DNA of 64,000 bases from Serinicoccus chungangensis. GTDB lineage: Bacteria > Actinomycetota > Actinomycetes > Actinomycetales > Dermatophilaceae. This document shows, piece by piece, positions 8,779-17,936 of the stretch. Below the pieces are notes generated by a model. That model was not told the origin of the DNA and ran no database searches. It saw only the letters and a program-made list of their open reading frames with translations. Position numbers and translations under genes: made by a program. Location of the stretch: NCBI RefSeq assembly GCF_001483745.1, contig NZ_LQBL01000032.1:227649-291648 (forward strand). The letters are read 5' to 3'. Positions within the stretch are counted from its first letter, which is position 1. Each line of letters opens with the position of its first letter.

Positions 8779-10460
8779 CACTCGACCCCGATCAGCACGG
8801 CATAGGTCGGCTGTCCCCCGTCCAGGACGGAGAGCTCGACCTCGGCGCCGGCGGCGCGACCGGTCAGCTGCCGCTCGACCTCGGCGCGCACCGGCGCGTC
8901 GCCCCCCTCGCCGAGCAGGACGGTGACCAGCTCGACGCCGGGGTGCCAGAGGGTGTCGAGCACCGCCTCGGCGGCCGGCGCCAGGGCGTCCTCGACGGCG
9001 ACGATGGCGTGGTCCACGATGCCGAGCCACTGGCCGGGGCGGCACGGACCGACGGGGGTGTCGGCGCCGCGGTCGGCCCGGGTGAGCGCGCCCCCGTGCA
9101 CCCCGCCGGCGGCCTCCCGCATCGTGCGTGCGGCGCCCTCGAGCCGCCCGTGCGGGTCGAGGACGGCCAGGGCGGCCAGCCCCTCGGGCAGCGAGCGGGT
9201 GGGCACCACCTCCACCGCCAGTCCCTCCCGCCGCGCCTCCGCGGCCGCGGCCCGCGCCACCATGACCATGTCCTCGTCGTTGGGCAGCACCAGCACCCCC
9301 TCGGACTCGCAGGCCCGGATCGCGGCGAGGAGCTGGCCGGCCGAGGCGCGACGCCGTGGGCCGCTGGGCACGAGGACGGCACCGGCCGACGCCATGAGCG
9401 CGGCCACGCCCTCGCCGAGCACGCAGCTGACCACCTGGAGACCGGTGGGCAGACCGGCCGGACCGCCGTCGGGGCGGCCGTCGCAGCGGGGGCCGTCCCC
9501 TGGGCCGTGGGCCGCCCCGTCCCCGGTGAGGGAGGTGTGCCGGACCTCGCTCACGACGCCGGCCAGCCCCCCGGCCTCGAGCGCGGCCGAGGGGTCGTCG
9601 AGGTGGACGTGCACCTGGTAGTCGTGCGGCCCGCCGGCCACGACCACGGAGTCGCCCACGTGGGTGAGGTGGGAGCGCAGCCGCGCGGCGCGCTCGGGGT
9701 CGCTGCCGGTCAGCAGGAACATGACCTCGACGGTCCCGCCGGCCTCCACCGCCCCGCCGGACGCGGGCTGTCCGGCGCCGGTCGACCACCAGCCGGGCAC
9801 CTCGCCGTCGGCGCCGGCCGGCCGGTCGAGCAGCACGGTGTGCAGCGCCTCGACGACCAGCACCAGCCCTGCCCCGCCCGCGTCCACGACCCCGGCGTCG
9901 CGCAGCTCGGCGAGCTGGTCGGGGGTGCGGGCGAGCGCGTCCTGGGCGGCGTCCAGGGCGGCCGCGACCACCTCGGCGACGTCGCGCTCCCCCGCCTCCA
10001 CCGCCCCCCTCGCGCCCTGGGCGGCGGCCCTGGCGACGGTGAGGATGGTCCCCTCCACCGGTGTCGCCAGGGCGTCCCAGGCGCTGCGCGCCGCCTGCTC
10101 GAAGGCCGCGGCGACCTCCTCGGGGCCGACCGCCCCGACGTCGGGGCCGACGGCGTCCGCCAGCCCCCGGGCGAGCTGGGCCAGGATGACCCCCGAGTTG
10201 CCGCGGGCGGCCAGCAGCATCCCGCGGGCGATGAGGTGCAGACCGTCCCGCAGGCCGCCGCCGTCCTCACCCAGCTCGACCTGGACCCGGACGTGCTCCA
10301 GGGCCCCGTCGAGGGTGAGGAACATGTTGGTGCCGGTGTCGCCGTCGGCCACGGGGAAGACGTTGAGCGCGTCGACCTGCTCGCGCGCCGCCGCGAGGGA
10401 CAGCCGTGCCGTCATCGCCCACCGGCGGGCGGTCGCGAGGTCGAGGGCTGGTCCGGGCAC
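8778..10460 (-). CDS. DAK2 (DhaL/FakA-like) domain kinase protein
   Basis: A 560-residue protein with an N-terminal DAK2 domain (residues 10-205) related to the dihydroxyacetone kinase nucleotide domain and to fatty acid kinase FakA. The metal/ATP loop [14 protein letters not shown] lies at residues 33-46, with Asp39 and Asp41 as likely magnesium ligands, and a second Gly-rich block ([10 protein letters not shown]) is near residue 90. The C-terminal half is a DegV-like or DUF1949-like domain ending in the TYAVLIGVE block. The family normally sits just upstream of recG in actinobacteria, as here. FakA-type proteins phosphorylate fatty acids held by a FakB/DegV partner; whether this one does is inference. 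Confidence 0.85.
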   Translation of the reverse strand: MPGPALDLATARRWAMTARLSLAAAREQVDALNVFPVADGDTGTNMFLTLDGALEHVRVQVELGEDGGGLRDGLHLIARGMLLAARGNSGVILAQLARGLADAVGPDVGAVGPEEVAAAFEQAARSAWDALATPVEGTILTVARAAAQGARGAVEAGERDVAEVVAAALDAAQDALARTPDQLAELRDAGVVDAGGAGLVLVVEALHTVLLDRPAGADGEVPGWWSTGAGQPASGGAVEAGGTVEVMFLLTGSDPERAARLRSHLTHVGDSVVVAGGPHDYQVHVHLDDPSAALEAGGLAGVVSEVRHTSLTGDGAAHGPGDGPRCDGRPDGGPAGLPTGLQVVSCVLGEGVAALMASAGAVLVPSGPRRRASAGQLLAAIRACESEGVLVLPNDEDMVMVARAAAAEARREGLAVEVVPTRSLPEGLAALAVLDPHGRLEGAARTMREAAGGVHGGALTRADRGADTPVGPCRPGQWLGIVDHAIVAVEDALAPAAEAVLDTLWHPGVELVTVLLGEGGDAPVRAEVERQLTGRAAGAEVELSVLDGGQPTYAVLIGVE

Positions 10461-10507
10461 GCCCCCAACCTAGTGCCCGCCCCCGACCACCCCCGCAGCC
10501 CCGCACC

Positions 10508-10651
10508 GGACGCGTGCTCAGCCCGCACAGGACGTCCGCTCAGCGCCATCCGGACGCGTGCTCAGCCCGCACCGGACGTCCGCTCGGCGCCATCCGGACG
10601 CGTGCTCAGGCCGCACAGGACGTCCGCTCGGCGCCGTCCGGACGCACCCAC
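10508..10651. repeat. 22-bp tandem repeat, six alternating units plus a partial
   Basis: Six consecutive 22-bp units start with GGAC at 10508, 10530, 10552, 10574, 10596 and 10618, and a partial unit begins at 10640. Units alternate between an A type (GGACGCGTGCTCAGCCCGCA plus two bases) and a B type (GGACGTCCGCTCAGCGCCAT plus two bases), so the array also reads as three 44-bp repeats with only a few substitutions. It fills most of the 300 bp between the divergent DAK2 gene and rpmB, leaving about 110 bp for the rpmB promoter. A related 22-bp array in opposite orientation lies at 27614-27700. Confidence 0.9.
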
Positions 10652-10760
10652 GCCGGGATTTGGGCGCCGCGAGCGCCGTCCGGTACGCTGGTCCGGTTGC
10701 CCGCGCGCCCCGACGCCGTGGGCCCTCGACCTCTCACCGGACGACCTTCAGGAGAACACC

Positions 10761-10946
10761 GTGGCTGCCACTTGCGACGTCTGCGCCAAGGGACCGAGCT
10801 TCGGTCACAGCATCTCGCACTCGCACCGCCGCACCAAGCGCCGTTGGAACCCCAACATCCAGCGCGTGCGCACCACCATCGGCGGCACCTCGAAGCGACT
10901 CAACGTCTGCACCTCCTGCCTGAAGGCGGGCAAGGTCACCCGCTGA
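10761..10946 (+). CDS. rpmB: 50S ribosomal protein L28
   Basis: A 61-residue large-subunit protein. The sequence [18 protein letters not shown] with cysteines at 5 and 8, and a second pair at 50 and 53 (CTSC), marks the zinc-binding form of L28. The GTG at 10761 is preceded by an AGGAG ribosome-binding site seven bases upstream and gives the normal length; a longer in-frame reading has no similarity. It is monocistronic: a 22-bp repeat array lies upstream and a strong hairpin terminator begins 21 bp after its stop. Confidence 0.97.
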   Translation: MAATCDVCAKGPSFGHSISHSHRRTKRRWNPNIQRVRTTIGGTSKRLNVCTSCLKAGKVTR

Positions 10947-10967
10947 CCTCCCCCTCGGCAGGCACGT

Positions 10968-11001
10968 GAGCCGGCGGCACCCACCAGGGTGCCGCCGGCT
11001 C
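10968..11001. terminator. Perfect 15-bp hairpin between rpmB and thiL
   Basis: GAGCCGGCGGCACCC (10968-10982) pairs perfectly with 10987-11001 around a four-base ACCA loop. It sits 21 bp after the rpmB stop and 19 bp before the stop of the convergent thiL, so it can terminate transcription from both sides. There is only a weak T-rich tail (CCGTCGTTCC), which is usual for high-GC actinobacteria. Confidence 0.88.
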
Positions 11002-11020
11002 CGTCGTTCCCGTCGCCCCC

Positions 11021-12040
11021 TCACCCGCCGTAGTGGTCCCAGCCCCCGCGGGCGGGGTCGAGACAGTCCGGGCCGAGCCAGACCCCGGCGCCGCCGCCGT
11101 CGGGCGCCACCACGTCGCCGAGGAGGACCCACCCGTACGGCACGGCGTCGGGGACGAAGGTGGCGAGCAGCACGTGCTCCTCCCCGCCGCCCAGCACGGC
11201 CCGGCGGGCAGCCTCGGCCGGCACCCCGTCCAGGGCGGCGGCGAGGGCGTCCACCGCCCCGGGCCGCAGGTCGATCCGCACGTCGCTGGCCCTGGCCACG
11301 CGGTCGGCGTCACGGACCAGCCCGTCGGACACGTCGATCATCGACGATGCCCCCGCGAGCGCGGCCCGCGGCCCCTGACCCAGGTCGGTCCAGGGACGCC
11401 GGTGGTAGTCGACCCACGCCCCCTCGTGGCGTCCCTCGAGCAGCTGGGCGAGCCCCGCCCCCGAGCGACCCAGCGGCCCGGAGACGGCGAGCACGTCACC
11501 CGGACGGGCACCGTCTCGCCGGACCGGGTGCTCCACCCCCTCCGGCAGCTCGCCCAGCGCGGTGACACCGACCATGACCACGCCGTCCGGCGCCGCGCCG
11601 AGGTCACCCCCGACGACCGGGACACCGCTGCGCCGCGAGGCCCACGCCATACCCTCCGCCAGGCCGCGCGCCCACGCCACCGGCAGCCGCGGGTGCGCCG
11701 CGAGCGTGACGAGCAGACCGGTGCCCGCCCCGCCCATCGAGGCGATGTCGGCGAGGTTCTGCGTCGTGGCCTTGACCCCGACGTCCTGCGGCGTCGACCA
11801 GTCGTCGCGCCAGTCGTGGCCCAGCACCATGGTGTCCGTGGTCGCGAGCACCGCTGCCCGCCGCACCCGCAGGTATGCCGTGTCGTCACCCGGGCCCACG
11901 AGCACGCCGTCGACCGGCTGGTCGGCGAGGGCGGCGAAGACCTCGGCGAGCACGCCCCGCTCCCCCACCTCCCCGAGCAGCGGCCCCGTCGTCGCGCCCT
12001 CACCGGGGCCCACCCGTCCACCGTCCTCGCTCGCGTCCAC
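11021..12040 (-). CDS. thiL: Thiamine-monophosphate kinase
   Basis: A kinase of the AIR synthase/PurM fold that phosphorylates thiamine monophosphate to the active cofactor thiamine diphosphate. Family motifs are VGPGDDTAYL near residue 48, the metal-binding TTDTMVLGHDW near 65, VVGGDLGAAPDG near 145 and SSMIDVSDGL near 235. Two GTG starts are possible: 12061 (346 residues) and 12040 (339 residues). The second is preferred because a GGGAGG ribosome-binding sequence lies about 11 bases before it, inside the longer reading. It is divergent from the Lrp-domain gene, with 47 bp between the starts. No TPP riboswitch was seen upstream. Confidence 0.93.
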   Translation of the reverse strand: MDASEDGGRVGPGEGATTGPLLGEVGERGVLAEVFAALADQPVDGVLVGPGDDTAYLRVRRAAVLATTDTMVLGHDWRDDWSTPQDVGVKATTQNLADIASMGGAGTGLLVTLAAHPRLPVAWARGLAEGMAWASRRSGVPVVGGDLGAAPDGVVMVGVTALGELPEGVEHPVRRDGARPGDVLAVSGPLGRSGAGLAQLLEGRHEGAWVDYHRRPWTDLGQGPRAALAGASSMIDVSDGLVRDADRVARASDVRIDLRPGAVDALAAALDGVPAEAARRAVLGGGEEHVLLATFVPDAVPYGWVLLGDVVAPDGGGAGVWLGPDCLDPARGGWDHYGG

Positions 12041-12087
12041 CCCCGCACGGTAGCCTCCCACCCACCGAGCCGGATCAGGAGGAAGCC

Positions 12088-12321
12088 GTGGTCAAGGCAT
12101 ACATGCTCGTCCAGACCCAGGTCGGGGCGTCCGCGCAGGTCACCCGCACCCTCCGGGGCCTCGCGGGGGTGGTGAGCGCCGAAGACGTCGCCGGGCCCTA
12201 CGACGTCATCGCCGTCGTGCAGGCGCCCACGGTCGCCGAGCTCGGCCGAGGGGTGATCGCCCGCGTCCTCGAGGTCCCCGACATCACCCGCACGACGACG
12301 TGCACGGTCGTCGAGCTCTGA
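12088..12321 (+). CDS. Lrp/AsnC ligand-binding (RAM) domain protein
   Basis: A 77-residue protein consisting only of the RAM ligand-binding domain of Lrp/AsnC regulators, without the DNA-binding helix-turn-helix. The fold is visible as alternating strands and helices (KAYMLVQTQVG, then DVAGPYDVIAVVQA, then TRTTTCTVVEL). Such stand-alone domains bind small effectors such as amino acids and assemble as octamers. The GTG at 12088 has an AGGAGG ribosome-binding site four bases upstream. Its end overlaps the DUF3515 gene by 22 bp, and the pair sits between thiL and ddl, a common actinobacterial arrangement. Its target is unknown. Confidence 0.85.
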   Translation: MVKAYMLVQTQVGASAQVTRTLRGLAGVVSAEDVAGPYDVIAVVQAPTVAELGRGVIARVLEVPDITRTTTCTVVEL

Positions 12322-12773
12322 GGGGCCTGCTGCCCGCGACCGCCGTCGTGCTCGCGCTGGGCGGGTGCGGGGACGGGGCGGTGCGGGCGGTGCCCTTCGA
12401 CGCCGCCGACTCCGCGCCCTGCCAGGAGGTGGCGCGCCACTGGCCCAGCACGATCGGGCCCTACGAGGCGCGGGTCACCGCCGTCCAGTCCGAGGGGGTG
12501 GCGGCCTGGGGCGACCCTCCCATCGTCGCGCGCTGCGGCAAGGCGCCGCCCGGTCCGACGACCGACCCGTGCATCGACGTCAACGGCGTCGACTGGGTGG
12601 CCACCCAGCTGGACGACGGCGGCACGATGTTCACGACCTACGGGCGCGAGCCGGCGCTGGAGGTGCTGGTGCCGGCGGACTACGACAGCCACCCCCTGCT
12701 GCTGCCGCCCCTGGGCGACGCCGCCGAGGCGGTGCCGCAGACCCTCGGGGAGTGCTCCTCGACCGACGGCTGA
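12300..12773 (+). CDS. DUF3515-type lipoprotein
   Basis: A 157-residue secreted lipoprotein of the actinobacterial DUF3515 family, function unknown. The N-terminus has two arginines, a hydrophobic core and the lipobox LGGC, giving a lipidated Cys23. The GTG at 12300 was chosen because later starts would delete the signal peptide; it overlaps the end of the Lrp-domain gene by 22 bp. The mature part has three further cysteines (near residues 41, 79 and 91) and one near the C-terminus, possibly two disulphides. It converges on ddl with a 2 bp gap, so the two genes probably share a terminator further away. Confidence 0.82.
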   Translation: MHGRRALRGLLPATAVVLALGGCGDGAVRAVPFDAADSAPCQEVARHWPSTIGPYEARVTAVQSEGVAAWGDPPIVARCGKAPPGPTTDPCIDVNGVDWVATQLDDGGTMFTTYGREPALEVLVPADYDSHPLLLPPLGDAAEAVPQTLGECSSTDG

Positions 12774-12775
12774 GG

Positions 12776-13909
<1,134 letters not shown>

Positions 13910-13964
13910 CGCCGCCGAGCCTAGCCAAGGTGGTGCGGGCGCCCGCGCAGGACGCGCACGCCGC

Positions 13965-14966
13965 TCAGTGACGCTCGTGCTTGCGCGCCCGGGTCATGAG
14001 CTCGCCGGTGAGCCGCTCCGGGGTGACCGACCCGTCCACCACGGCGCTGACGCCCTGGCAGATGGGCATCTCCACCCCGTGCCGGGCCCCGAGCTCCACG
14101 ACGCTGCGGCAGGACTTCACGCCCTCGGCGGTCTGGTGCGGCACCGCGAGAATCTCCGCGACGGTGCGGCCCTGCCCGAGCGCCACGCCCACCCGGTGGT
14201 TGCGCGAGAGCGGCGACATGCACGTCGCGATGAGGTCGCCGACCCCGGCCAGCCCCATGAGGGTGGCCGGGTCCGCGCCCAGCGCCTGCCCCAGGCGGGC
14301 GGTCTCGGCCAGCCCCCGGGTGATGAGGCTGGACTTGGTGTTGTCGCCGTAGCCGAGCCCCTCGGCCATGCCGACGGCCAGGGCGATGACGTTCTTCACC
14401 GCGCCGCCGAGCTCGGCACCCACCACGTCGGTCTGGGTGTAGGGCCGGAAGTAGGGCGTCATCACGGCGGCCGCGACCCGGTCGGCCGTCGCGTGGTCGG
14501 TCCCGGCGACGACGCTGGCCGCCGGCTGCCGGGCGGCGATCTCCCGGCTCAGGTTGGGGCCGGTCACGACCACGACGCGGCGCTCGTCGATGCCGCTGGC
14601 CACGATGACCTCGCTCATCCGGCGCCCGGTCCCGAGCTCGATGCCCTTCATGAGCGACACCACGGGGGCCCCGGCCGGCAGGTGGCCGCCCCAGCCGTCG
14701 AGGTTGTCCTGCAGGCTCTGGCTGGGCACCGCGAGCACCACGAGGTCGGCCCCCTCGGCCGCCTCCCGCGGGTCGGCGGTGGCGGTCACGACGGGCCCGA
14801 GCTCGACGTCCGGCAGGTAGTCCGGGTTGCGGTGCTCCTCGCGCACCTGCCGGGCCACCTCGGGGCGGCGCGCCCAGAGGGTCACCCGCTCGGCCCCGGC
14901 GTCCGCGAGGACCTGCGCGAAGGCGGTGCCCCAGCTCCCGGCACCGAAGATGGCGGCCCGCGTCAC
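13965..14966 (-). CDS. gpsA: Glycerol-3-phosphate dehydrogenase [NAD(P)+]
   Basis: A 333-residue enzyme that reduces dihydroxyacetone phosphate to sn-glycerol-3-phosphate, the backbone of phospholipids. The Rossmann motif GAGSWGTAFAQVL starts at residue 7; VSLMKGIE and GPNLSREIA follow at about 105 and 137; and the catalytic lysine lies in GAELGGAVKNVIALA near 190. The GTG at 14966 overlaps the stop of plsC by four bases (GTGA), so translation is coupled to the acyltransferase that uses its product's pathway. Confidence 0.97.
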   Translation of the reverse strand: MTRAAIFGAGSWGTAFAQVLADAGAERVTLWARRPEVARQVREEHRNPDYLPDVELGPVVTATADPREAAEGADLVVLAVPSQSLQDNLDGWGGHLPAGAPVVSLMKGIELGTGRRMSEVIVASGIDERRVVVVTGPNLSREIAARQPAASVVAGTDHATADRVAAAVMTPYFRPYTQTDVVGAELGGAVKNVIALAVGMAEGLGYGDNTKSSLITRGLAETARLGQALGADPATLMGLAGVGDLIATCMSPLSRNHRVGVALGQGRTVAEILAVPHQTAEGVKSCRSVVELGARHGVEMPICQGVSAVVDGSVTPERLTGELMTRARKHERH

Positions 14967-15697
14967 CGGCCCTCCCCGCGGTGCTCGTGCGGGTGCGCCG
15001 GCGGCTCCTCGCCCCGCAGCGTCGCCAGCTGCGCGGTGACCGCCGCCATGATGCGGGTGGTCGCCTCGGTGTGGGCTCGCGGGTCCTCCGGGCGGTCCTG
15101 CAGGTCGGAGAGGTCCACCGGCGGCCCGGCCAGCACCTGCTGCACGGGGCGCGCCAGGAGGTTCCCCGGGCGCCGGGCGTAGCGGCCCAGGATGCGCTGG
15201 GCGCCCCACTGGGCGACCGGGATCACCGGGGCGCCGGAGGTGAGGGCCAGACGGCCGACCCCCGGCTTGGCGCGCATGGGCCACAGGTCCGGGTCCCGCG
15301 TCAGCGTGCCCTCCGGCATGATGACGATGCAGCGACCGTCGTGCAGCGCCTCGCGGGCGGCGACGAGCGCGTCCCGGGCCCGCGAGCTCGCGCGGTAGAC
15401 CGGCACCTGCTCGAGGTGGGTGAGGGCGCGGCCGAGCAGCGGCACCTCGAAGAGCGAGGACTTGGCCAGGTAGAACGGCGGGTGCCCGTGGTCGACGAGG
15501 TAGTGGGCCAGCGTGATGGGGTCCACCTCGGAGTAGTGGTTGCCGGCCACGATGAAGCCGCCCCGCTCCGGCAGGTGCTCGCCGCCGGCCCAGTCCCGCC
15601 GGGTCGCGACCTGCAGCAACGGCCGTACGGTGGTGATGACCGCGTGGTAGGACCACGGCAGGTCGTGGTGGCTGGGCTGGCGTCTCACGACGGTCAT
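14963..15697 (-). CDS. plsC: 1-acyl-sn-glycerol-3-phosphate acyltransferase family protein
   Basis: A 244-residue membrane-associated acyltransferase for phosphatidic acid synthesis. The catalytic motif is NHYSEVD (the family's NHxxxxD) near residue 50, and the glycerol-phosphate-binding motif VIMPEGTLTRD is near residue 122. The ATG at 15697 was chosen because it gives the usual distance to the catalytic motif; in-frame sequence upstream is not conserved. Other enzymes of this superfamily acylate mannosides or ornithine, so the exact acceptor is inferred from the coupling to gpsA. It is divergent from cofC (37 bp between starts). Confidence 0.88.
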   Translation of the reverse strand: MTVVRRQPSHHDLPWSYHAVITTVRPLLQVATRRDWAGGEHLPERGGFIVAGNHYSEVDPITLAHYLVDHGHPPFYLAKSSLFEVPLLGRALTHLEQVPVYRASSRARDALVAAREALHDGRCIVIMPEGTLTRDPDLWPMRAKPGVGRLALTSGAPVIPVAQWGAQRILGRYARRPGNLLARPVQQVLAGPPVDLSDLQDRPEDPRAHTEATTRIMAAVTAQLATLRGEEPPAHPHEHRGEGR

Positions 15698-15734
15698 CTT
15701 TGCATCCGGGCCGGGTGGTCGCGAGGATGCACCG

Positions 15735-16418
15735 GTGACCCCGACCCCCCGCGCCCCCCGGCCCGCGACCCGGTGGCGCCTCGTGGTCCCGCTCCAGCAG
15801 GCGGAGCGCGCCAAGACCCGCCTGGTGGCGCCCGAGGGGGTCGACCGGGTCGCGCTGGCCCGCGCCATCGCCGCCGACACGCTGGAGGCGGTATGCCGTG
15901 CCCTCCCCCCGGGCGACGTCGTCGTCGTCACCTCGGACGAGGCCGGTGCGGCGCGGGCGGCCGCGCTGTGCGCGCAGGTCGTCGACGACCCCGGGGGCGG
16001 GCTGAACGCCGCCATCCGGGCCGGCCTCGAGGTCGCCGGCGACCCGGGTGACGGGACGGCGGGCGGGGCCGGCGCACGGGGTCTGGCCGTCCTGCTCGGT
16101 GACCTGCCGTGCCTGCGGCCCGCAGACCTGGTGGCGGCGCTGGACGTCTGCGCAGGCCACCCGCGCGCGGTGGTGCCCGACGCCGACGGCTCGGGCACCG
16201 TGCTGCTCACCTCCGTCGACGCCGACCTCGAGCCGCGCTTCGGAGCGGGCAGCGCCGCCCGGCACGCGAGGACCGCCGCGCGACTGGGGCTGGACCTCCC
16301 GCGCCTGCGCCGCGACGTCGACACCAGCGCGGACCTGGGCGACGCCATACACCTGGGCCTGGGGCCGCGGACGACCGCCGCGCTCGCGGACGCAGGCCCC
16401 CCGCCGACCTCGGCCTAG
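15735..16418 (+). CDS. cofC: 2-phospho-L-lactate (phosphoenolpyruvate) guanylyltransferase
   Basis: A 227-residue nucleotidyltransferase of coenzyme F420 biosynthesis (CofC/FbiD), which couples GTP with 2-phospholactate or phosphoenolpyruvate. The N-terminal VVPLQQAERAKTRLV matches the family block V(P)K..AKTRL. The central LAVLLGDLPCLRPADL has the metal-binding Asp, and GSGTVLL with FGAGSAARHA follows near residues 155-175. The GTG at 15735 gives the best length. Its presence suggests the organism makes F420, but the other cof/fbi genes are not in this window. Confidence 0.88.
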   Translation: MTPTPRAPRPATRWRLVVPLQQAERAKTRLVAPEGVDRVALARAIAADTLEAVCRALPPGDVVVVTSDEAGAARAAALCAQVVDDPGGGLNAAIRAGLEVAGDPGDGTAGGAGARGLAVLLGDLPCLRPADLVAALDVCAGHPRAVVPDADGSGTVLLTSVDADLEPRFGAGSAARHARTAARLGLDLPRLRRDVDTSADLGDAIHLGLGPRTTAALADAGPPPTSA

Positions 16419-16428
16419 AGTGGGCGGC

Positions 16429-16665
16429 ATGCAGGCCAGCGTCCACACCTACGACCTGGACGCGCGCACGGGCGAGGTGCTCCTCGACACCGGCCGCGTC
16501 CTGCCCTTCCCGGCCGCCGCCGTCGAGGCGAGCGGTCTGCGCCACCTGCGGGTGGGCCAGCGGGTGAGCATCGAGGTGGCCGACGGCGCGGACCCCGAGA
16601 CCGCGGGCGCCACCGTCTCCCGGGTGTGGATCGTCGGCATCGGCGAGGGCGAGACCATCGCCTGA
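16429..16665 (+). CDS. Conserved small actinobacterial protein of unknown function
   Basis: A 78-residue protein made almost entirely of predicted beta strands (ASVHTYDLDARTGEVLLDTG, then HLRVGQRVSIEVA, then VSRVWIVGIG). The pattern, especially GEVLLDTGRVLPF and the later VGQRVS, is reminiscent of a small OB or cold-shock-like barrel, but the RNA-binding aromatic motifs are absent. It starts 10 bp after cofC on the same strand and may be co-transcribed. Codon use matches the neighbours. No function is proposed. Confidence 0.6.
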   Translation: MQASVHTYDLDARTGEVLLDTGRVLPFPAAAVEASGLRHLRVGQRVSIEVADGADPETAGATVSRVWIVGIGEGETIA

Positions 16666-16691
16666 GGGCCCAGCCCTCCGTGGCCGGCCGC

Positions 16692-17468
16692 TCAGCGCTT
16701 CCTCTTCTCCTGGTCCTTCTTCCGGCCCGTGGCCGGGGGCGCGCCCTTGCCCTTGCCCTTGCCCTTGCCGCCCTTCTTCTTCCCCTCGCCGCCCTTCTTC
16801 TTCCCCTTGCCGCCCTTCTTCGAGGACGACCGGGTGGACTCCGCGATCACCTGGTCGTTCTTGACCCGGGCCAGCTGCGCCTTCTTGGCCGAGATCATGC
16901 CGGCCGTGATGTCCTCGCCACCGGCGAGGACCAGGCCGGCGCCGCCCGGAGCCGAGGGACGGGTCTCGGCCTCGGCCGGTGCGGCGTCGCCGGGGGCCTC
17001 CTTGCGCACGCTCGACGGGGTGCCGGACGCCGCCCTCCTGGAGGCCCGCCCCTCGCGCGCGGCGGGGGCGGCCCGGCCGCCAGGAGCGCCCTCACCCGCG
17101 GAGCGTCGCACGCTGGCCGGCGCCCCCGACCGGCTCCCCGTCCCGTCGACCACCGCGCCCCGCACCCCGGCGGAGCCCTCCGCGGGGAGCCCCGCGGGGT
17201 CGGCGACGACCTCCTTGAAGTAGCTCCCCGGACGGAAGCGCGGCGTCGTCGTGCGCGCGATGGGCACGCGGTCCCCGGTCCGCGGGTTGCGACCCGTCCG
17301 CGGGGCCCGCTGCACCCTCTCGAAGGTGCCGAAGCCGGTGATCGCCACCGACCCCCCGGAGGCCACCTCGCGCAGCACCACGTCGACCAGCGCCTCCACG
17401 GCCGCGGTGGCGGCGGCCCGGCCGCCCAGCCGTGGCGCGAGCGCCTCGATCAGGTCTGCCTTGTTCAT
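16692..17468 (-). CDS. hup: HU-family DNA-binding protein with long Lys-rich C-terminal tail
   Basis: A 258-residue nucleoid protein. Residues 1-92 are a standard HU domain (MNKADLIEALAPRLGG at the start, GFGTFERVQRAPRTGRNPRTG near 45-65, FRPGSYFKEVV near 80). A low-complexity Ala/Pro/Gly/Arg linker follows, then a basic tail from about residue 215 with repeated KKKGG and GKGKG blocks. This matches the HupB/Hlp type of mycobacteria, where the tail binds DNA and is modified. The ATG at 17468 is the exact HU start; an in-frame extension upstream is spurious. The final codons and the tail have repetitive DNA (CCCTTGCC units). Confidence 0.95.
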   Translation of the reverse strand: MNKADLIEALAPRLGGRAAATAAVEALVDVVLREVASGGSVAITGFGTFERVQRAPRTGRNPRTGDRVPIARTTTPRFRPGSYFKEVVADPAGLPAEGSAGVRGAVVDGTGSRSGAPASVRRSAGEGAPGGRAAPAAREGRASRRAASGTPSSVRKEAPGDAAPAEAETRPSAPGGAGLVLAGGEDITAGMISAKKAQLARVKNDQVIAESTRSSSKKGGKGKKKGGEGKKKGGKGKGKGKGAPPATGRKKDQEKRKR

Positions 17469-17563
17469 GCCGCACCTCTCCACCGTGCCGGGCGTGTGTG
17501 TGCAGGTCAGGCGACCGCGCCACGCCCTCCCCACGCTACCGCGACACCAGGCCCCGACACGAG

Positions 17564-17599
17564 GAACGGCCCCCACCGCGCGTGCGGTGAGGGCCGTTC
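17564..17599 (-). terminator. Terminator hairpin downstream of tRNA-Glu
   Basis: GAACGGCCC at 17564-17572 pairs with GGGCCGTTC at 17591-17599, and CACCGC pairs with GCGGTG inside it, making a long stem with small internal bulges. It lies 8 bp after the 3' end of tRNA-Glu in the direction of transcription and upstream of hup, so it most likely ends the tRNA transcript. Confidence 0.7.
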
Positions 17600-17607
17600 G
17601 ACACGGG

Positions 17608-17680
17608 TAGCCCCGACGGGATTCGAACCCGCGCTACCGCCTTGAGAGGGCGGCGTGCTAGGCCGCTACACAACGGGGCC
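17608..17680 (-). tRNA. tRNA-Glu (CTC)
   Basis: A 73-base cloverleaf read on the minus strand. The 7-bp acceptor stem is GGCCCCG with CGGGGCT (one G-T pair), the D stem is GTGT/GCAC, the anticodon stem is CCGCC/GGCGG with loop CTCTCAA, and the T arm contains GGTTCGAATCC. The anticodon CTC reads GAG. The discriminator base is A, and CCA is not encoded. It lies near tRNA-Gln and gltX, the synthetase that charges it. Confidence 0.96.
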
Positions 17681-17765
17681 GTGTCCGGCGCTGAGAGCGC
17701 CGAGCGGAGAGCCTACCCGAGAGGGCGGACCTCCACGAAATCGAGAGCGGCGTCTCGATGTCGCG

Positions 17766-17837
17766 CTGGGGTACCAGGACTCGAACCTAGAACAACTGAA
17801 CCAGAATCAGCCGTGTTGCCAATTACACCATACCCCA
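17766..17837 (-). tRNA. tRNA-Gln (CTG)
   Basis: A 72-base cloverleaf on the minus strand. The acceptor stem TGGGGTA pairs with TACCCCA, the anticodon loop is TTCTGGT with anticodon CTG (reads CAG), and the T arm contains GGTTCGAGTCC. The discriminator is G, and CCA is not encoded. The first pair of the acceptor stem is T-A, as is usual for tRNA-Gln. It sits between gltX and tRNA-Glu, all on the same strand. Confidence 0.96.
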
Positions 17838-17936
17838 AGGGGTATCTCCGTCCCCGTGCGGGGCGGCGAACCGAGGAACCACTCTACCGTGACCCGGTCG
17901 TCGACCCAAATCCCCGGGCGGCCCCGCGGTGCGCCG

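Noticed and set aside
6400-8805. An 801-codon open frame on the plus strand opposite recG
   Set aside because: It is antisense to a fully conserved recG with all helicase motifs; long antisense frames are normal at this GC content and the translation is low-complexity with no family features.
10508-10651. CRISPR array
   Set aside because: The 22-bp units are directly adjacent with no unique spacers, and no cas genes are present. The same applies to 25245-25340 and 27614-27700.
10900-12100. TPP riboswitch for thiL
   Set aside because: No thi-box sequence or suitable leader length was found; only 47 bp separate thiL from the divergent gene.
16692-17576. A 294-residue HU protein with a 36-residue N-terminal extension
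   Set aside because: MNKADLIEAL at 17468 is the conserved HU start; the extension has no similarity.
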